The notes below the pieces were generated by a model. The model was not told the origin of the DNA, ran no database searches, and saw only the letters and a program-made list of their open reading frames with translations. DNA of 64,000 nt from Planococcus rifietoensis (GTDB lineage: Bacteria; Bacillota; Bacilli; Bacillales_A; Planococcaceae). This document shows, piece by piece, positions 1-9,522 of the stretch (positions within the stretch are counted from its first letter, which is position 1; each line of letters begins with the position of its first letter). The position numbers were made by a program, and so were the translations under genes. The stretch lies in assembly GCF_001465795.2 (NCBI RefSeq), contig NZ_CP013659.2, forward strand, positions 1 to 64,000, read 5' to 3'.

Positions 1-842
1 AATTGTTGATTGCAGAAGATGCCTGGCATTATCCGAAAGTGACCCATCCGGTCGAATCCGGCGGTGTCGGCTTCGACTATAAATGGAACTTCGGCTGGAT
101 GCATGACACGCTCGAATATATGAAAACGCCGCCCGCAGAACGGTCGAAAGCCCATGGGAAAATGAATTTTTCGATGGTGTATCAATATGAAGAGCGCTAC
201 CAAGTGATTTTTTCCCATGACACTGTAGCGGATGGGCGAAAATCCCTGCTCAACAAGCTGCCTGGCACAAGGGAAGAGCGTTTCCTCCAATTGCGTTTGC
301 TGTTTGGATTTTGGATGGCGCATCCGGGCAAGAAACTATTGTTTATGGGCCAGGAGTTTGGCCACTTCGAGGAATGGGAATTCCAGCCCGAACTCGACTG
401 GGCATCGCTCGAAGATCCGCAACATAAAGGGATCGCTGATTTCATGAAAGAATTGCTGGCATTCTATCGGAGCGAAAAAGCGTTTTTCGAACTCGATGAT
501 GAACGCGATGGCTTTATGTGGCTCGATGCCGATAACCATGAACAAAGCGTGGCGACCTTTATCCGCAGAGGATTTTTGCCGGAAGACGAGTGTCTCGTGC
601 TGTGCAACTTCTCTGAACATCATTATGAAAGCTTTCATGTGGGAGCACCGCGCAAAGGCTCCTATGAAGAAATTTTCTCCACAAATTCAGCAAAATTTGG
701 CGGTACGGCTGCCGATTTGCAGCAGGCGGCAAAAACGCTCGATGTTCCGTGCGACAATCAGGATTACTCACTGAAGCTTGACTTGCCGCCGTTCACGATG
801 AGCATCTGGAAAAAAAGAAAAGATGGGAGTGACTTATTGTGA
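1..842 (+). CDS. glgB: 1,4-alpha-glucan branching enzyme GlgB, 3' part
   Basis: Only the last 279 residues are visible; the gene enters from the left edge in the frame whose codons start at base 3. GlgB (GH13) transfers alpha-1,4 glucan segments to alpha-1,6 positions during glycogen synthesis in the cytoplasm. The visible part begins at the general-acid Glu segment (IAED) and continues through [18 protein letters not shown] and a SHD segment holding the third catalytic Asp, then the C-terminal beta domain. The residue after this Asp is Thr (SHDTV), where Bacillus-type enzymes usually have Glu (SHDEV). It is first in a tight glgBCDAP cluster, and its stop overlaps the glgC start. Family assignment is secure; the variant is an observation only. 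Confidence 0.96.
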   Translation, partial: LLIAEDAWHYPKVTHPVESGGVGFDYKWNFGWMHDTLEYMKTPPAERSKAHGKMNFSMVYQYEERYQVIFSHDTVADGRKSLLNKLPGTREERFLQLRLLFGFWMAHPGKKLLFMGQEFGHFEEWEFQPELDWASLEDPQHKGIADFMKELLAFYRSEKAFFELDDERDGFMWLDADNHEQSVATFIRRGFLPEDECLVLCNFSEHHYESFHVGAPRKGSYEEIFSTNSAKFGGTAADLQQAAKTLDVPCDNQDYSLKLDLPPFTMSIWKKRKDGSDLL

Positions 843-1987
843 ATGAAAAAGTAGTTGCTATGCTTCTCGCAGGCGGCCAAGGAAGCCGCTTGAAATCATT
901 GACGTACGATATTGCAAAACCCGCCATTCCTTACGGCGGGAAATACAGGATCATCGATTTTCCTTTGTCGAATTGCACCAATTCTGGCATCACGACGGTC
1001 GGTGTCTTGACGCAGTATCAGCCCCATGCTCTCCACCGCTATATCGGGCTTGGCACGCCTTGGGATTTGGATCGCCATAAAGGCGGGGTGACCATGCTGC
1101 CGCCTTACGCTGAAATCGATGGCATCAAATGGTATGCCGGCACAGCGAGTGCGATTTACCAGAACATCAATTTCCTGACCAGCTGCGAACCCGATTATGT
1201 CGTGATTTTATCGGGCGACCATATTTACAAGATGGATTATGAAAAACTCGTGGAATACCATAAGGAAAAACAAGCGGATGTCACCGTTTCTGTGTTGGAA
1301 GTGCCATGGGAAGAAGCGAGCCGTTTCGGCATCGTCAACACCGATGAAGACATGAACATCGTCGAGTTCGACGAAAAACCTGAAAAACCGAAAAGCAATC
1401 TAGCTTCCATGGGTGTATATGTATTTGATTGGGAAAAACTGGAACGTTATTTAGAAGAAGACAATAATATTGAAGAATCCACACATGACTTCGGAAAAGA
1501 TATCTTGCCGAAAATGCTCACGGACCAACAAAAAATGGTGGCGTATCCGTTCAAGGGATATTGGAAAGATGTAGGGACGGTCGACAGCCTGTGGGAGGCG
1601 AATATGGATTTGCTTGACCCATCAGCAGGGCTCGTGCTGCACGATCCCGCCTGGCGGATTTATTCGTCGAATCCCCAGCTGCCGCCACAAGTCATCACAG
1701 AAACTGGGCGTGTGCAAGGTTCGATGGTCAATGAAGGCTGTGTCATTAGCGGGACGGTCAAACACTCGGTCATTTTCCAGAATGTGCTGATCGATAAAGA
1801 AGCGGTCGTAGAAGACAGCGTCGTCATGAGCGGCACGAAAATCGGGCGAGGGGCCCATTTGAGCCGGGTCATCGTTCCACCGGACGTGACAGTTCCGGAA
1901 AATTACCGGCTGCTCGAACCGGCAGCGGGCATCACGCTATTAACGCAAGACTTAATCGATTCATGGAAGGAGAGTGGGCAGCAATGA
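839..1987 (+). CDS. glgC: Glucose-1-phosphate adenylyltransferase GlgC
   Basis: Makes ADP-glucose from ATP and glucose-1-phosphate, the committed step of bacterial glycogen synthesis. The 382-residue product has the N-terminal nucleotidyltransferase motif [11 protein letters not shown], the [15 protein letters not shown] sugar-phosphate loop, GDHIYKMDY at the metal site, and a C-terminal left-handed beta-helix of hexapeptide repeats typical of the family. The start is GTG at 839, overlapping the glgB stop (GTGA) with GGGAG nine bases upstream, so translation is probably coupled. Its own stop overlaps the glgD ATG. In Bacillus relatives GlgC works as a hetero-oligomer with GlgD. Confidence 0.97.
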   Translation: MNEKVVAMLLAGGQGSRLKSLTYDIAKPAIPYGGKYRIIDFPLSNCTNSGITTVGVLTQYQPHALHRYIGLGTPWDLDRHKGGVTMLPPYAEIDGIKWYAGTASAIYQNINFLTSCEPDYVVILSGDHIYKMDYEKLVEYHKEKQADVTVSVLEVPWEEASRFGIVNTDEDMNIVEFDEKPEKPKSNLASMGVYVFDWEKLERYLEEDNNIEESTHDFGKDILPKMLTDQQKMVAYPFKGYWKDVGTVDSLWEANMDLLDPSAGLVLHDPAWRIYSSNPQLPPQVITETGRVQGSMVNEGCVISGTVKHSVIFQNVLIDKEAVVEDSVVMSGTKIGRGAHLSRVIVPPDVTVPENYRLLEPAAGITLLTQDLIDSWKESGQQ

Positions 1988-3006
1988 CTTTGATGGCCGC
2001 AGTGGACGCATCTGTAAAAGTAGCAGGGCTCCAAGACCTGACCATTCATCGATCGGTCTCCTCGATTCCGTTCGCAGGAAGATATCGCCTAATCGATTTC
2101 GCTTTGTCGAATTTGGTGAATGCGGATATCAATTCCGTCGGCATTTTCGCTTCGCAGCCCTTTGGGTCGTTGATTGACCATATCGGCGTCGGGAAAAGCT
2201 GGGATCTGGATAGACGTAAAGAAGGCTTGTTCTTCCTTCCGACAACCCATCAAAATGGGGGCATCGCGACAGTCGGTTCATTCCGTGACTTTGAAGAGCA
2301 TCTCCAATTTTTTGAAAAAAGTCGCCAAACGCACGTGGTGGTCACGAGCAGTTTTGTCGCGGGGCAGTTGGATTATAAAGAAATGCTGGCCCATCACCTG
2401 GCATCCGGAAAAGACATCACTGAAGCTGTCGGTGCGAGCGGTTCTTTGAAATCGTATATCCTGTCGCGCAGATTGATGCTTGAATTGATCCGTTCCTATC
2501 GGGAAAAGCGCATTCTTAGCATCGAGGATTTAGTGAATTTGAAAAAAGCGCCCTATTCATATGGCGTTTATGAATATAAAGGGTATTTCGCCATCATCGA
2601 TTCGATTCAGCAATACTTTAAAGAGTCGCTCGGATTATTGGACGAGAACAACCGCAGATTGCTGTTTTTGCCTCAAGCACCGATTTATACGAAAGTGAAA
2701 GACGAGCCGCCGACCCGTTATTTGGACGGATCAAACGTATCGAACTCGATGATGGCAAACGGCAGCACGATCCTGGGCAATGTCAAAAACAGCATTATCA
2801 GCCGGGCGGTCACCATCGGCATCAATGCGAGTTTGGATAGCTGCATCATTATGCAGAAATGCACAATCGAGGAAAATTGCGAGCTCGCTTATGTCATTGC
2901 GGACAAAGATGTCTATATCGAAAAAGGCGTGAAGTTGATCGGTACAGCTGACCGGCCGATTGTCCTTCGAAAAGGCGAACGGGTCACGAAGGAGGATTCT
3001 CAATGA
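1984..3006 (+). CDS. glgD: Glucose-1-phosphate adenylyltransferase subunit GlgD
   Basis: A GlgC paralogue of 340 residues that lacks the intact AGGxGxRL nucleotide loop (its N-terminus reads [17 protein letters not shown]), but keeps the [16 protein letters not shown] loop and the C-terminal beta-helix. In Bacillus and Geobacillus GlgD is a poorly active or regulatory partner of GlgC. The start is taken as ATG 1984, which overlaps the glgC stop as ATGA and has GGAAGGAGAG at 1965-1974. An in-frame ATG at 1963 lies just upstream of that ribosome binding site and is unlikely. The stop overlaps the glgA start in the same way. Confidence 0.95.
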   Translation: MTLMAAVDASVKVAGLQDLTIHRSVSSIPFAGRYRLIDFALSNLVNADINSVGIFASQPFGSLIDHIGVGKSWDLDRRKEGLFFLPTTHQNGGIATVGSFRDFEEHLQFFEKSRQTHVVVTSSFVAGQLDYKEMLAHHLASGKDITEAVGASGSLKSYILSRRLMLELIRSYREKRILSIEDLVNLKKAPYSYGVYEYKGYFAIIDSIQQYFKESLGLLDENNRRLLFLPQAPIYTKVKDEPPTRYLDGSNVSNSMMANGSTILGNVKNSIISRAVTIGINASLDSCIIMQKCTIEENCELAYVIADKDVYIEKGVKLIGTADRPIVLRKGERVTKEDSQ

Positions 3007-4427
3007 AGATTGTGATGGCCGCCGCGGAATGCGCCCCTTTTGCTAAAGCAGGGGGCCTGGCTGATGTAATCGGCGCGTTGCCGCAGGAGTTGGCCCGCCT
3101 CGGACACGAGGTGCAGGTCATCATCCCGAAATATAGTTTGATCCATGATCGTTACCAGGAGCAATTCCAAAAAACGGAAGAACATTCCTTTGAATTTAAA
3201 GACAAAGAGAAAAACTATGCAATCTACGAACTGAATATGCATGGTGTTAGATTCCTGTTTTTGGAAAATGATTCTTATTTTGAACGGGACAGCATTTACG
3301 GTCCGGATGATGCCGAACGCTACGCCTTTTTCAGCCGGGCGGTCCTGGATTTCCTGATGCGTTCTGATACGGCTCCGGATGTTCTGCATGTTCATGATTG
3401 GCACACCGCTGTTCTGCCATTTTTATTGAAGGAAGATCCGCAATACCAGCAGCTGTCCGGTCGCGTGAAAACCGTCCTGACCATCCACAACATCCAGTTC
3501 CAAGGGAATTTTCCGAAAGACGTATTTTTGGAGCAGTACCGGATGGACGAAAAATTTTACGAAAACGGCCAAGTTGCATGGCTCGAAAACTTCAATTCTT
3601 TGAAAACCGGTATGTTGTATGCCGATAAATTGACAACTGTCAGTCCGAACTACCGCGATGAAATCTTGACGGAAGCCTACGGGGAACATCTGGAAAACCT
3701 GCTTATTGAACGGCAAGCGGATTTGCATGGCATATTGAATGGCATTGATACGGAGGCCTATAACCCGAAAACCGATGAACACATCGCACAGACTTTTAGC
3801 GTAGAGGATTTGCAGGGGAAACAGGCGAACAAGCGCGCCATTCAAAAACGCTGCGGTTTGCCGGAACAGCCGGATATTCCCTTATTGACAATGGTGTCGC
3901 GGCTTTCGGGGCAGAAAGGGATCGATGTGCTCGAACAAAGCTTGCCTGAATTTTTGGAAGGCGATGTCCAGTTTGTGCTGCTCGGTTCAGGAGAAACGCA
4001 TTTCGAAGAATTTTTCCAACGCCTTGAAGTGGATTATGCGGGGAAAGTCTCCGTCCACCTTGGTTTCGATGAAGCCTTTGCCCATCAATTATACGCAGGC
4101 GCGGATATCTTCCTGATGCCTTCGCATTTTGAACCGTGCGGCTTGAGCCAATTAATTTCCATGCGCTATGGCACGGTTCCGGTTGCGAACCGGACAGGCG
4201 GCTTGCGCGATACGGTAGATGAATATAATGAAGACGATAAGACGGGGACGGGCTTCTTAAGCGATTTCAAAGCCGGCATTCATTTCGATGAAGCCTTATC
4301 GCGCGCGTTGTCCTTCTACTACAAGCCGGACCATTGGAATGCGTTGATCCATAACGGCATGGCGAGAGATTCGTCATGGTCGCGTTCGGCGAAAGAATAC
4401 GAGAAATTATATACGAGCTTAAACTGA
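3003..4427 (+). CDS. glgA: Glycogen synthase GlgA
   Basis: GT5 glycosyltransferase of 474 residues that extends alpha-1,4 glucan from ADP-glucose. The N-terminal K-A-GGLADV motif binds ADP-glucose, VLHVHDWHTA follows near residue 130, and the C-terminal GT-B half contains MVSRLSGQKG and the EPCGLSQLISMRYGTVPV donor-binding segment. The ATG at 3003 overlaps the glgD stop. Length is normal for a Bacillus GlgA (about 480). Confidence 0.97.
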   Translation: MKIVMAAAECAPFAKAGGLADVIGALPQELARLGHEVQVIIPKYSLIHDRYQEQFQKTEEHSFEFKDKEKNYAIYELNMHGVRFLFLENDSYFERDSIYGPDDAERYAFFSRAVLDFLMRSDTAPDVLHVHDWHTAVLPFLLKEDPQYQQLSGRVKTVLTIHNIQFQGNFPKDVFLEQYRMDEKFYENGQVAWLENFNSLKTGMLYADKLTTVSPNYRDEILTEAYGEHLENLLIERQADLHGILNGIDTEAYNPKTDEHIAQTFSVEDLQGKQANKRAIQKRCGLPEQPDIPLLTMVSRLSGQKGIDVLEQSLPEFLEGDVQFVLLGSGETHFEEFFQRLEVDYAGKVSVHLGFDEAFAHQLYAGADIFLMPSHFEPCGLSQLISMRYGTVPVANRTGGLRDTVDEYNEDDKTGTGFLSDFKAGIHFDEALSRALSFYYKPDHWNALIHNGMARDSSWSRSAKEYEKLYTSLN

Positions 4428-4441
4428 AGGGTGTGTTGAGA

Positions 4442-6826
4442 GTGTTTTACTCCAAGGAGCAATTCAAGGAAGAATTCAACCGGCGATTAACAGTGGAAAA
4501 TGGGGATAAAACAGAAGGCACAGCCTATAACGTATTAGGGAAAATGGTTTGTGAACAAGTGTTGCAGGAATGGGACAAGCAGCAAACGGCCAACCGGGAT
4601 AGCGGCGATAAACAATTGTACTATCTGTCGATCGAATTCCTGCTCGGCCGCTTGCTCGGGCAAAATCTGCACAATTTAGGCGCTTATAACTTAGTAGAAG
4701 AAGCGCTCGGCGAACTAGGCTATAAACTATCGGAAATCGAAGAGCTCGAACAGGAACCGGGGCTTGGAAACGGCGGGCTCGGGCGTTTGGCGGCGTGTTT
4801 CCTGGATTCACTCGCTTCGCTCGGATTGCCCGGGCATGGCTGCGGGATCCGCTACCGCGGCGGTTTGTTTACACAGCATTTTATCAAAGGCTTCCAAGTG
4901 GAATTGCCGACCGACTGGATTAAAGAAGGGCAGAGTCTCGAAGTACGCAGGGAAGATCTTGCGCTCGACATCCCATTTTATGGGGAAGCCAGCATGACTG
5001 TCGAAGAGCAAGGCGTCCGTACGGAATTGAAGAATGCGGTATGGGTCAAAGCAGTGCCCTATGATATGCCGATTGTTGGGGCAGAGGGCGGCACGATCAA
5101 CACGCTCAGACTCTGGGAGGCGGAACCGTCCGACCGGCCGCTGCCGTATGGGCTCGGGTATTTGGTGAATGAACTTGAGACGGCTAAAATATCCGACCGT
5201 CTTTATCCGGATGACGCACTCGATAGCGGAAAGCTGCTGCGTTTAAAACAGCAATACTTTTTGTGCAGCGCTTCTATCCGCACCATCCTTTCGACGCGTA
5301 ATTTCGCTATCGAAGAATTGCCTGAAAAAGTAGCGATTCAAATCAATGATACACATCCCGCTTTATCCGTTCCGGAATTGATGCGGATATTGATGGATGA
5401 CTACGAGTTGGATTGGGATACAGCTTGGTCGCTGACGACGCGGACCATTTCCTATACAAATCACACGATTTTGGAAGAAGCGATGGAAAAATGGGAAAGC
5501 CGCCTGCTGCGCCAGCTATTGCCACGCGTTTACGAGATCATTGAAGAAATCGACCGGCGCTTCAGGGCCGAATGGGAATCGAAGGAATTGGATGAACAGG
5601 CGATCCACAAACTGTCGATCATCGATGGAGGCGTCGTGAAAATGGCCGTCTTGGCCGTCGTCGGCAGTTATAAAGTGAACGGTGTAGCAAAACTTCACAC
5701 AGAAATCCTCAAGAAACGCGAAATGAAAGAACTGAATGAATACTTTCCGCATAAATTCCACAATAAAACCAACGGCATCACGCATCGCCGCTGGCTGCTT
5801 GCGGCAAATCCGGAATTGTCCTCACTCATAACCGAAAACATCGGCCCTGATTGGATCCAACGGCCCGAACAATTGAGTGAACTTGGCTACCTGGCGAACA
5901 GCCGACCTTTCCTGGAATCTTTCCAGGCCATCAAAAGGCTGAAAAAAGAGCATTTGATCCACCACCTCGAAAGAGAGCACAATACCATCGTTGATCCCGA
6001 TTCGATTTTTGATATCCACATCAAACGAATCCACGGCTACAAGCGCCAGCTGATGAATATTTTGCATGTCCAGCAATTATACAAGCGCATTAAAAGCGAT
6101 CCGAATTATCGGCCGTATCCAAGGACCTTCCTGTTCGGCGGGAAATCCGCCCCGAGCTATCATTTTGCCAAACAAGTCATCAAGTTGATCAATACGGTAG
6201 CCGAACGCGTCAATAATGATCCTGTCGCCAGGCGCCATCTGCACGTAGTTTTTGTGGAGGATTATAACGTCAGCCACGCAGAGTTCCTGATTCCGGCAGC
6301 AGACATCAGTGAACAGATCTCTACGGCTTCCAAAGAAGCATCAGGCACGGGCAATATGAAATTCATGATGAACGGCGCGTTGACCCTCGGGACCTATGAT
6401 GGAGCGAACGTCGAGATCTTCGATGCAGTCGGCGAACAAAACGCTTTCGTCTTCGGCATGAGTTCAGAAGAAGTCATGCGTTTTGAGCATGACAAGAGCT
6501 ATAATCCAAAAGACATTATCGACCAAGACCCATCTATCCGTGAAGCCATTGAAGAATTGGCGCGTGGAGAATGGTCGGATGGCCCTCATAATTCCGATTT
6601 CATCGTGCGCCAATTAACAGAACACGGAGACCCGTTTTTCGTCCTGAAGGACTTAGCAGATTATGCAAAGACGCATGACCGTGTGCTCGATGCATACGAG
6701 CATCCTGTCGAATGGGCGAGCATGTGCGTAAGGAACATCGCTGCTTCCGGCATTTTCTCAAGCGACCGGACGATCCAGCAGTATTCCGAAGAAGTATGGG
6801 GATTGTCGAAAGTTCCGACTAACTGA
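4442..6826 (+). CDS. glgP: Glycogen phosphorylase GlgP
   Basis: PLP-dependent GT35 phosphorylase that releases glucose-1-phosphate from glycogen, last of the glg genes. The PLP-lysine region EASGTGNMKFMMNGALTLGTYDGANVEI-type segment is intact near residues 610-640 (K in TGNMKF), as are NGGLGRLAACFLDS and NDTHPA. The open frame reaches back to ATG 4376 inside glgA, but that has no ribosome binding site. GTG 4442, preceded by GAAGGGTG next to the glgA stop, gives 794 residues, close to the Bacillus length of about 798, so it is preferred. Confidence 0.95.
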   Translation: MFYSKEQFKEEFNRRLTVENGDKTEGTAYNVLGKMVCEQVLQEWDKQQTANRDSGDKQLYYLSIEFLLGRLLGQNLHNLGAYNLVEEALGELGYKLSEIEELEQEPGLGNGGLGRLAACFLDSLASLGLPGHGCGIRYRGGLFTQHFIKGFQVELPTDWIKEGQSLEVRREDLALDIPFYGEASMTVEEQGVRTELKNAVWVKAVPYDMPIVGAEGGTINTLRLWEAEPSDRPLPYGLGYLVNELETAKISDRLYPDDALDSGKLLRLKQQYFLCSASIRTILSTRNFAIEELPEKVAIQINDTHPALSVPELMRILMDDYELDWDTAWSLTTRTISYTNHTILEEAMEKWESRLLRQLLPRVYEIIEEIDRRFRAEWESKELDEQAIHKLSIIDGGVVKMAVLAVVGSYKVNGVAKLHTEILKKREMKELNEYFPHKFHNKTNGITHRRWLLAANPELSSLITENIGPDWIQRPEQLSELGYLANSRPFLESFQAIKRLKKEHLIHHLEREHNTIVDPDSIFDIHIKRIHGYKRQLMNILHVQQLYKRIKSDPNYRPYPRTFLFGGKSAPSYHFAKQVIKLINTVAERVNNDPVARRHLHVVFVEDYNVSHAEFLIPAADISEQISTASKEASGTGNMKFMMNGALTLGTYDGANVEIFDAVGEQNAFVFGMSSEEVMRFEHDKSYNPKDIIDQDPSIREAIEELARGEWSDGPHNSDFIVRQLTEHGDPFFVLKDLADYAKTHDRVLDAYEHPVEWASMCVRNIAASGIFSSDRTIQQYSEEVWGLSKVPTN

Positions 6827-6846
6827 AACCGGCAGGAGGATGAGCA

Positions 6847-7656
6847 ATGGCACAAGCAAGTTTCGATAATACCGATCTGGCTGATTACAAAGCGAGTGGC
6901 GCGTTGGAAGGGAAAGTGGCGATTGTCACCGGTGCCAGCAGTGGCATCGGTCAAGCAGTCGCGATCGCCTATGCAAAAGAAGGGGCGCGTGTGGTCATTG
7001 GCTACCTCGATGATGAAGAAGGCGCCGAGAAGACCTTGGACATCATCGAATCCTATGGTGGCGAAGCACGTGCTTTAGGCGGAGACCTTGGAAAATCCGA
7101 AAATTGCGATGCGCTCGTGAACTTTGCGCTTGCAGAGTTCGGCGCGTTGGATATCGTCGTCAATAACGCCGGATTCCAATACCCGCAAACTTCGCCGCTC
7201 GATATCAGCGATGAGCAAATGCTGAAAACCTTCGAGATCAAGGCGTTTGCGATGTTTTACTTGGTGCGCGCGGCATTGCCTCATTTGAAAAAAGGATCAC
7301 GCATCATCAATACCGCTTCCATCAATGCTTACCGGGGCCATTCGGATCTCATCGATTATTCGGGAGCGAACGGAGCGATGGTCGCGATGACCCGTTCCTT
7401 GGCAAGACGGCTCGTCCGCGAGGAAATTGCGGTCAACGGCATCGCGCCGGGCCCGATTTGGACACCGCTCATCACGAAGACTTTCGGGGATTTGAATCCG
7501 GATGTCGCATCCGATTTCGGCGAAGATGTGCCGGCGGGGCGTCCTGGGCAGCCTTACGAACTCGTGAAAGCTTATGTGTTCTTGGCAGATCCGCAAAATT
7601 CCTATATGACCGGGCAATTTTTGCATATGAATGGTGGCGACTATATGTCGACATGA
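6847..7656 (+). CDS. SDR family oxidoreductase (YhdF-like), catalytic lysine replaced
   Basis: Short-chain dehydrogenase of 269 residues with the Rossmann motif TGASSGIG near residue 36, NNAG, and a C-terminal GQFLHMNGG segment. It resembles the Bacillus YhdF/YhxC-type SDRs with a roughly 25-residue N-terminal extension. The active site is unusual: the YxxxK motif reads YSGAN, with Tyr171 present but Asn175 in place of the Lys that lowers the Tyr pKa and binds the cofactor ribose. The start has AGGAGG eight bases upstream. It lies 20 bases after glgP, so it may be co-transcribed with the glycogen operon, and a terminator follows. Substrate unknown; activity may be lost or altered. Confidence 0.85.
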   Translation: MAQASFDNTDLADYKASGALEGKVAIVTGASSGIGQAVAIAYAKEGARVVIGYLDDEEGAEKTLDIIESYGGEARALGGDLGKSENCDALVNFALAEFGALDIVVNNAGFQYPQTSPLDISDEQMLKTFEIKAFAMFYLVRAALPHLKKGSRIINTASINAYRGHSDLIDYSGANGAMVAMTRSLARRLVREEIAVNGIAPGPIWTPLITKTFGDLNPDVASDFGEDVPAGRPGQPYELVKAYVFLADPQNSYMTGQFLHMNGGDYMST

Positions 7657-7682
7657 AAGCACGGGGAAACCCGTGCTTTTTT
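7657..7682 (+). terminator. Rho-independent terminator of the glg-SDR transcript
   Basis: GCACGGG-GAAA-CCCGTGC stem-loop starting next to the SDR stop codon and followed by six T residues. Confidence 0.9.
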
Positions 7683-7741
7683 ATGTGGAATTTCTATGTT
7701 TTTCGTGAGCTATGGTAAAATTCGGGTAAGAGGTGGAAAAC

Positions 7742-8827
7742 ATGAAAAAGCTAATGTGGCTTGCCGTTTTACTGCTGGGGTTGGCGGGTTGCGTCCCGCT
7801 CGGTGAACCGGCTAACCCGAAACCGGCGGAACCGGGGCAACAAGCCGCGCAGGAACAATCAGGCGGGCTTGTTGTTCATTACATCGATGTCGGCCAAGGG
7901 TCCGCCGCCTATCTGGAATGGGACGGCTATTCGATGCTGATCGATGCCGGCGATTGGAACGCCAGTGATGTGCTGATGTATCTGGACAAACTGGAAGTCG
8001 AAAAAATCGATATCGCGGTCGGGACCCATCCGGATGCCGACCATATCGGCCAATTGGCGCGCGTCCTTGAGACTTATGAAGTCGGGGAAGTGTGGATGTC
8101 AGGAAACCCGAGTTCCTCCAATACATTTATCCGGACGCTCGAAGCGGTCGATGAAGCCGGAATTCCATATGAAGAACCACGGCGCGGGGACGAATACGAG
8201 ATCGGCTCGCTGGCAATCGAAGTGCTTCATCCGAAAGAATTAAGCGGAGACACAAATGGCGATTCGCTGTCATTTCGCATCAGTTACGGGGAAACAGCAT
8301 TCATCTTTACAGGCGATGCCGACATCCAGGCAGAACAGGAAATGGTTGCGGGCAACTTGCCGCTGGGAGCGGATATTTTGCTGATGGGCCATCACGGCTC
8401 TAATACCTCCACAGGCTTGGACTTTTTGCAGGCAGTCGGGCCCGACGTGGCGATTTACAGTGCCGGTCTTGATAACCCTTACGGCCATCCTTATGCGGAA
8501 GTGCTGGCGTCTGTAGAAAACGAAGGCGCGGAAGTATATGGCACTGACGTCAATGGCACAATCATTGTCGAGACGGACGGCCAGGAATATAGCGTCGAAA
8601 CGGAACGGGAAGGCGTCGCGAAAGAAGGCAGCAACCGCTGTGTGGACATCAACGGAGCCTCATCTGCGGAGCTGACGGAGTTGACAGGAATTGGCCAAGC
8701 ATTGGCGGAAGCGATCATCGACGAGCGCCCATTTGAAACGCTCGATGACTTGACGCGTGTCAGCGGCATCGGCGAGGGAAAACTTGCCGGATTGAAAGAG
8801 CAAGGATTAGCTTGTGTGGGGGAGTGA
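7742..8827 (+). CDS. Secreted MBL-fold lipoprotein with ComEA-like HhH tail
   Basis: The product (361 residues) starts with a lipoprotein signal (MKKLMWLAVLLLGLAGC; lipobox LAGC). It is followed by a ComEC/Rec2-type metallo-beta-lactamase domain with DVGQG, the metal motif HPDADH near residue 100, GDAD and GHHGS. The last 60 residues are a helix-hairpin-helix DNA-binding module (INGASSAELTELTGIG, GEGKL) as in ComEA. It is expected outside the membrane, anchored by lipid. The domain pairing suggests a surface nuclease or DNA-processing hydrolase, which is inference. A GTG at 7733 is also in frame, but AAGAGGTGG points to ATG 7742. A DUF3006 gene follows four bases later. Confidence 0.88.
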   Translation: MKKLMWLAVLLLGLAGCVPLGEPANPKPAEPGQQAAQEQSGGLVVHYIDVGQGSAAYLEWDGYSMLIDAGDWNASDVLMYLDKLEVEKIDIAVGTHPDADHIGQLARVLETYEVGEVWMSGNPSSSNTFIRTLEAVDEAGIPYEEPRRGDEYEIGSLAIEVLHPKELSGDTNGDSLSFRISYGETAFIFTGDADIQAEQEMVAGNLPLGADILLMGHHGSNTSTGLDFLQAVGPDVAIYSAGLDNPYGHPYAEVLASVENEGAEVYGTDVNGTIIVETDGQEYSVETEREGVAKEGSNRCVDINGASSAELTELTGIGQALAEAIIDERPFETLDDLTRVSGIGEGKLAGLKEQGLACVGE

Positions 8828-8831
8828 GCAG

Positions 8832-9095
8832 ATGAGAGGGGTATTGGATCGTTTTGAAGACGGCGGCGTGGCCGTCATCATCGCAGAACAAGCCGGGCGT
8901 GAATTCCACGTGCCGCTGCGCTATTTGCCGGAAGGCAGCAGGCAGGGCATGTGGTTCACGCTGAGTATCGAAGACGGCCGTGTCGTGGATATCGAAGCAG
9001 ATCTCAGGCAGGCGAATGAGCGCATGGATAAAGCTGAAGAGCTGCTGGCGCGTTTGCGCAGCAAAAACACAGGCAGCCGTTTTAAGCGAAAATGA
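8832..9095 (+). CDS. DUF3006 family protein
   Basis: Small acidic/basic protein of 87 residues (MRGVLDRFEDGGVAVIIAEQ...) matching the DUF3006 pattern, in which an N-terminal RFE(D/G)-AV beta strand pair precedes a charged helical tail. The function of the family is unknown to me. ATG 8832 is preceded by GGGGGAGTGA at the end of the MBL-HhH lipoprotein gene, so the two are probably translated from one message. DUF3006 genes commonly sit beside ComEC-like MBL hydrolases, which supports a shared role. Confidence 0.75.
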   Translation: MRGVLDRFEDGGVAVIIAEQAGREFHVPLRYLPEGSRQGMWFTLSIEDGRVVDIEADLRQANERMDKAEELLARLRSKNTGSRFKRK

Positions 9096-9130
9096 AAAAG
9101 CGTATGGAGATTTTTTCTCCATACGCTTTT
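9096..9130. terminator. Bidirectional terminator
   Basis: A 15-bp perfect stem (AAAAGCGTATGGAGA / TCTCCATACGCTTTT) with a T5 loop and A/T runs on both sides, between the DUF3006 gene and the convergent gene ending at 9144. Confidence 0.9.
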
Positions 9131-9143
9131 CTTGTGCTTATTT

Positions 9144-9434
9144 TTAAGTGGATGCGAGTTCGGTCAGTTCCAGGTGATAGTCCGCTACTTCATTGCCTTT
9201 ATAGAGATTGGTCGTATCGGTGAAGTAATTGGAAATGACAGCGTCGAATTCCTGGTCTTTAGCCGGCAAAGCGACGCGGAAATTCATTTCATATAATAGT
9301 ACGGCAATGTCATGGTAGGCATCGCTTGTCACTTTGAAGTCACACGAGATCTGTCTGCGGCCGTCCGCTAAGCTGCGAAGCTCAAGCTGATCTGTTTCGA
9401 TTCGGCGGCCGTTCAATTGAATGATTTCGCTCAT
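9144..9434 (-). CDS. DUF3219 family protein (YkvR-like)
   Basis: A 96-residue soluble protein (MSEIIQLNGRRIETDQLELRSL...) whose length and N-terminus match the DUF3219/YkvR family of Bacillus as I recall it. No catalytic motif is visible. It neighbours a YkvI-like membrane protein, echoing the ykv gene names in B. subtilis, though I cannot confirm true synteny. It has its own ribosome binding site (ACGGAGGAA upstream on the minus strand). Function unknown. Confidence 0.65.
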   Translation of the reverse strand: MSEIIQLNGRRIETDQLELRSLADGRRQISCDFKVTSDAYHDIAVLLYEMNFRVALPAKDQEFDAVISNYFTDTTNLYKGNEVADYHLELTELAST

Positions 9435-9485
9435 CGTCTATTCCTCCGTTCCGTTTGCTGAAAAGCCTTATAGTAACGGTACCAT

Positions 9486-9522
9486 GAAAAAAACACCAAA
9501 GCACAATTATGTGCTTTGGTGT
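9486..9522 (-). terminator. Terminator overlapping the 3' end of the YkvI-like gene
   Basis: Perfect 13-bp stem (ACACCAAAGCACA / TGTGCTTTGGTGT) with loop ATTA and a run of seven T residues on the minus strand. The TAA stop of the carrier gene lies in the stem-loop, so the last codons form one arm. Confidence 0.88.
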
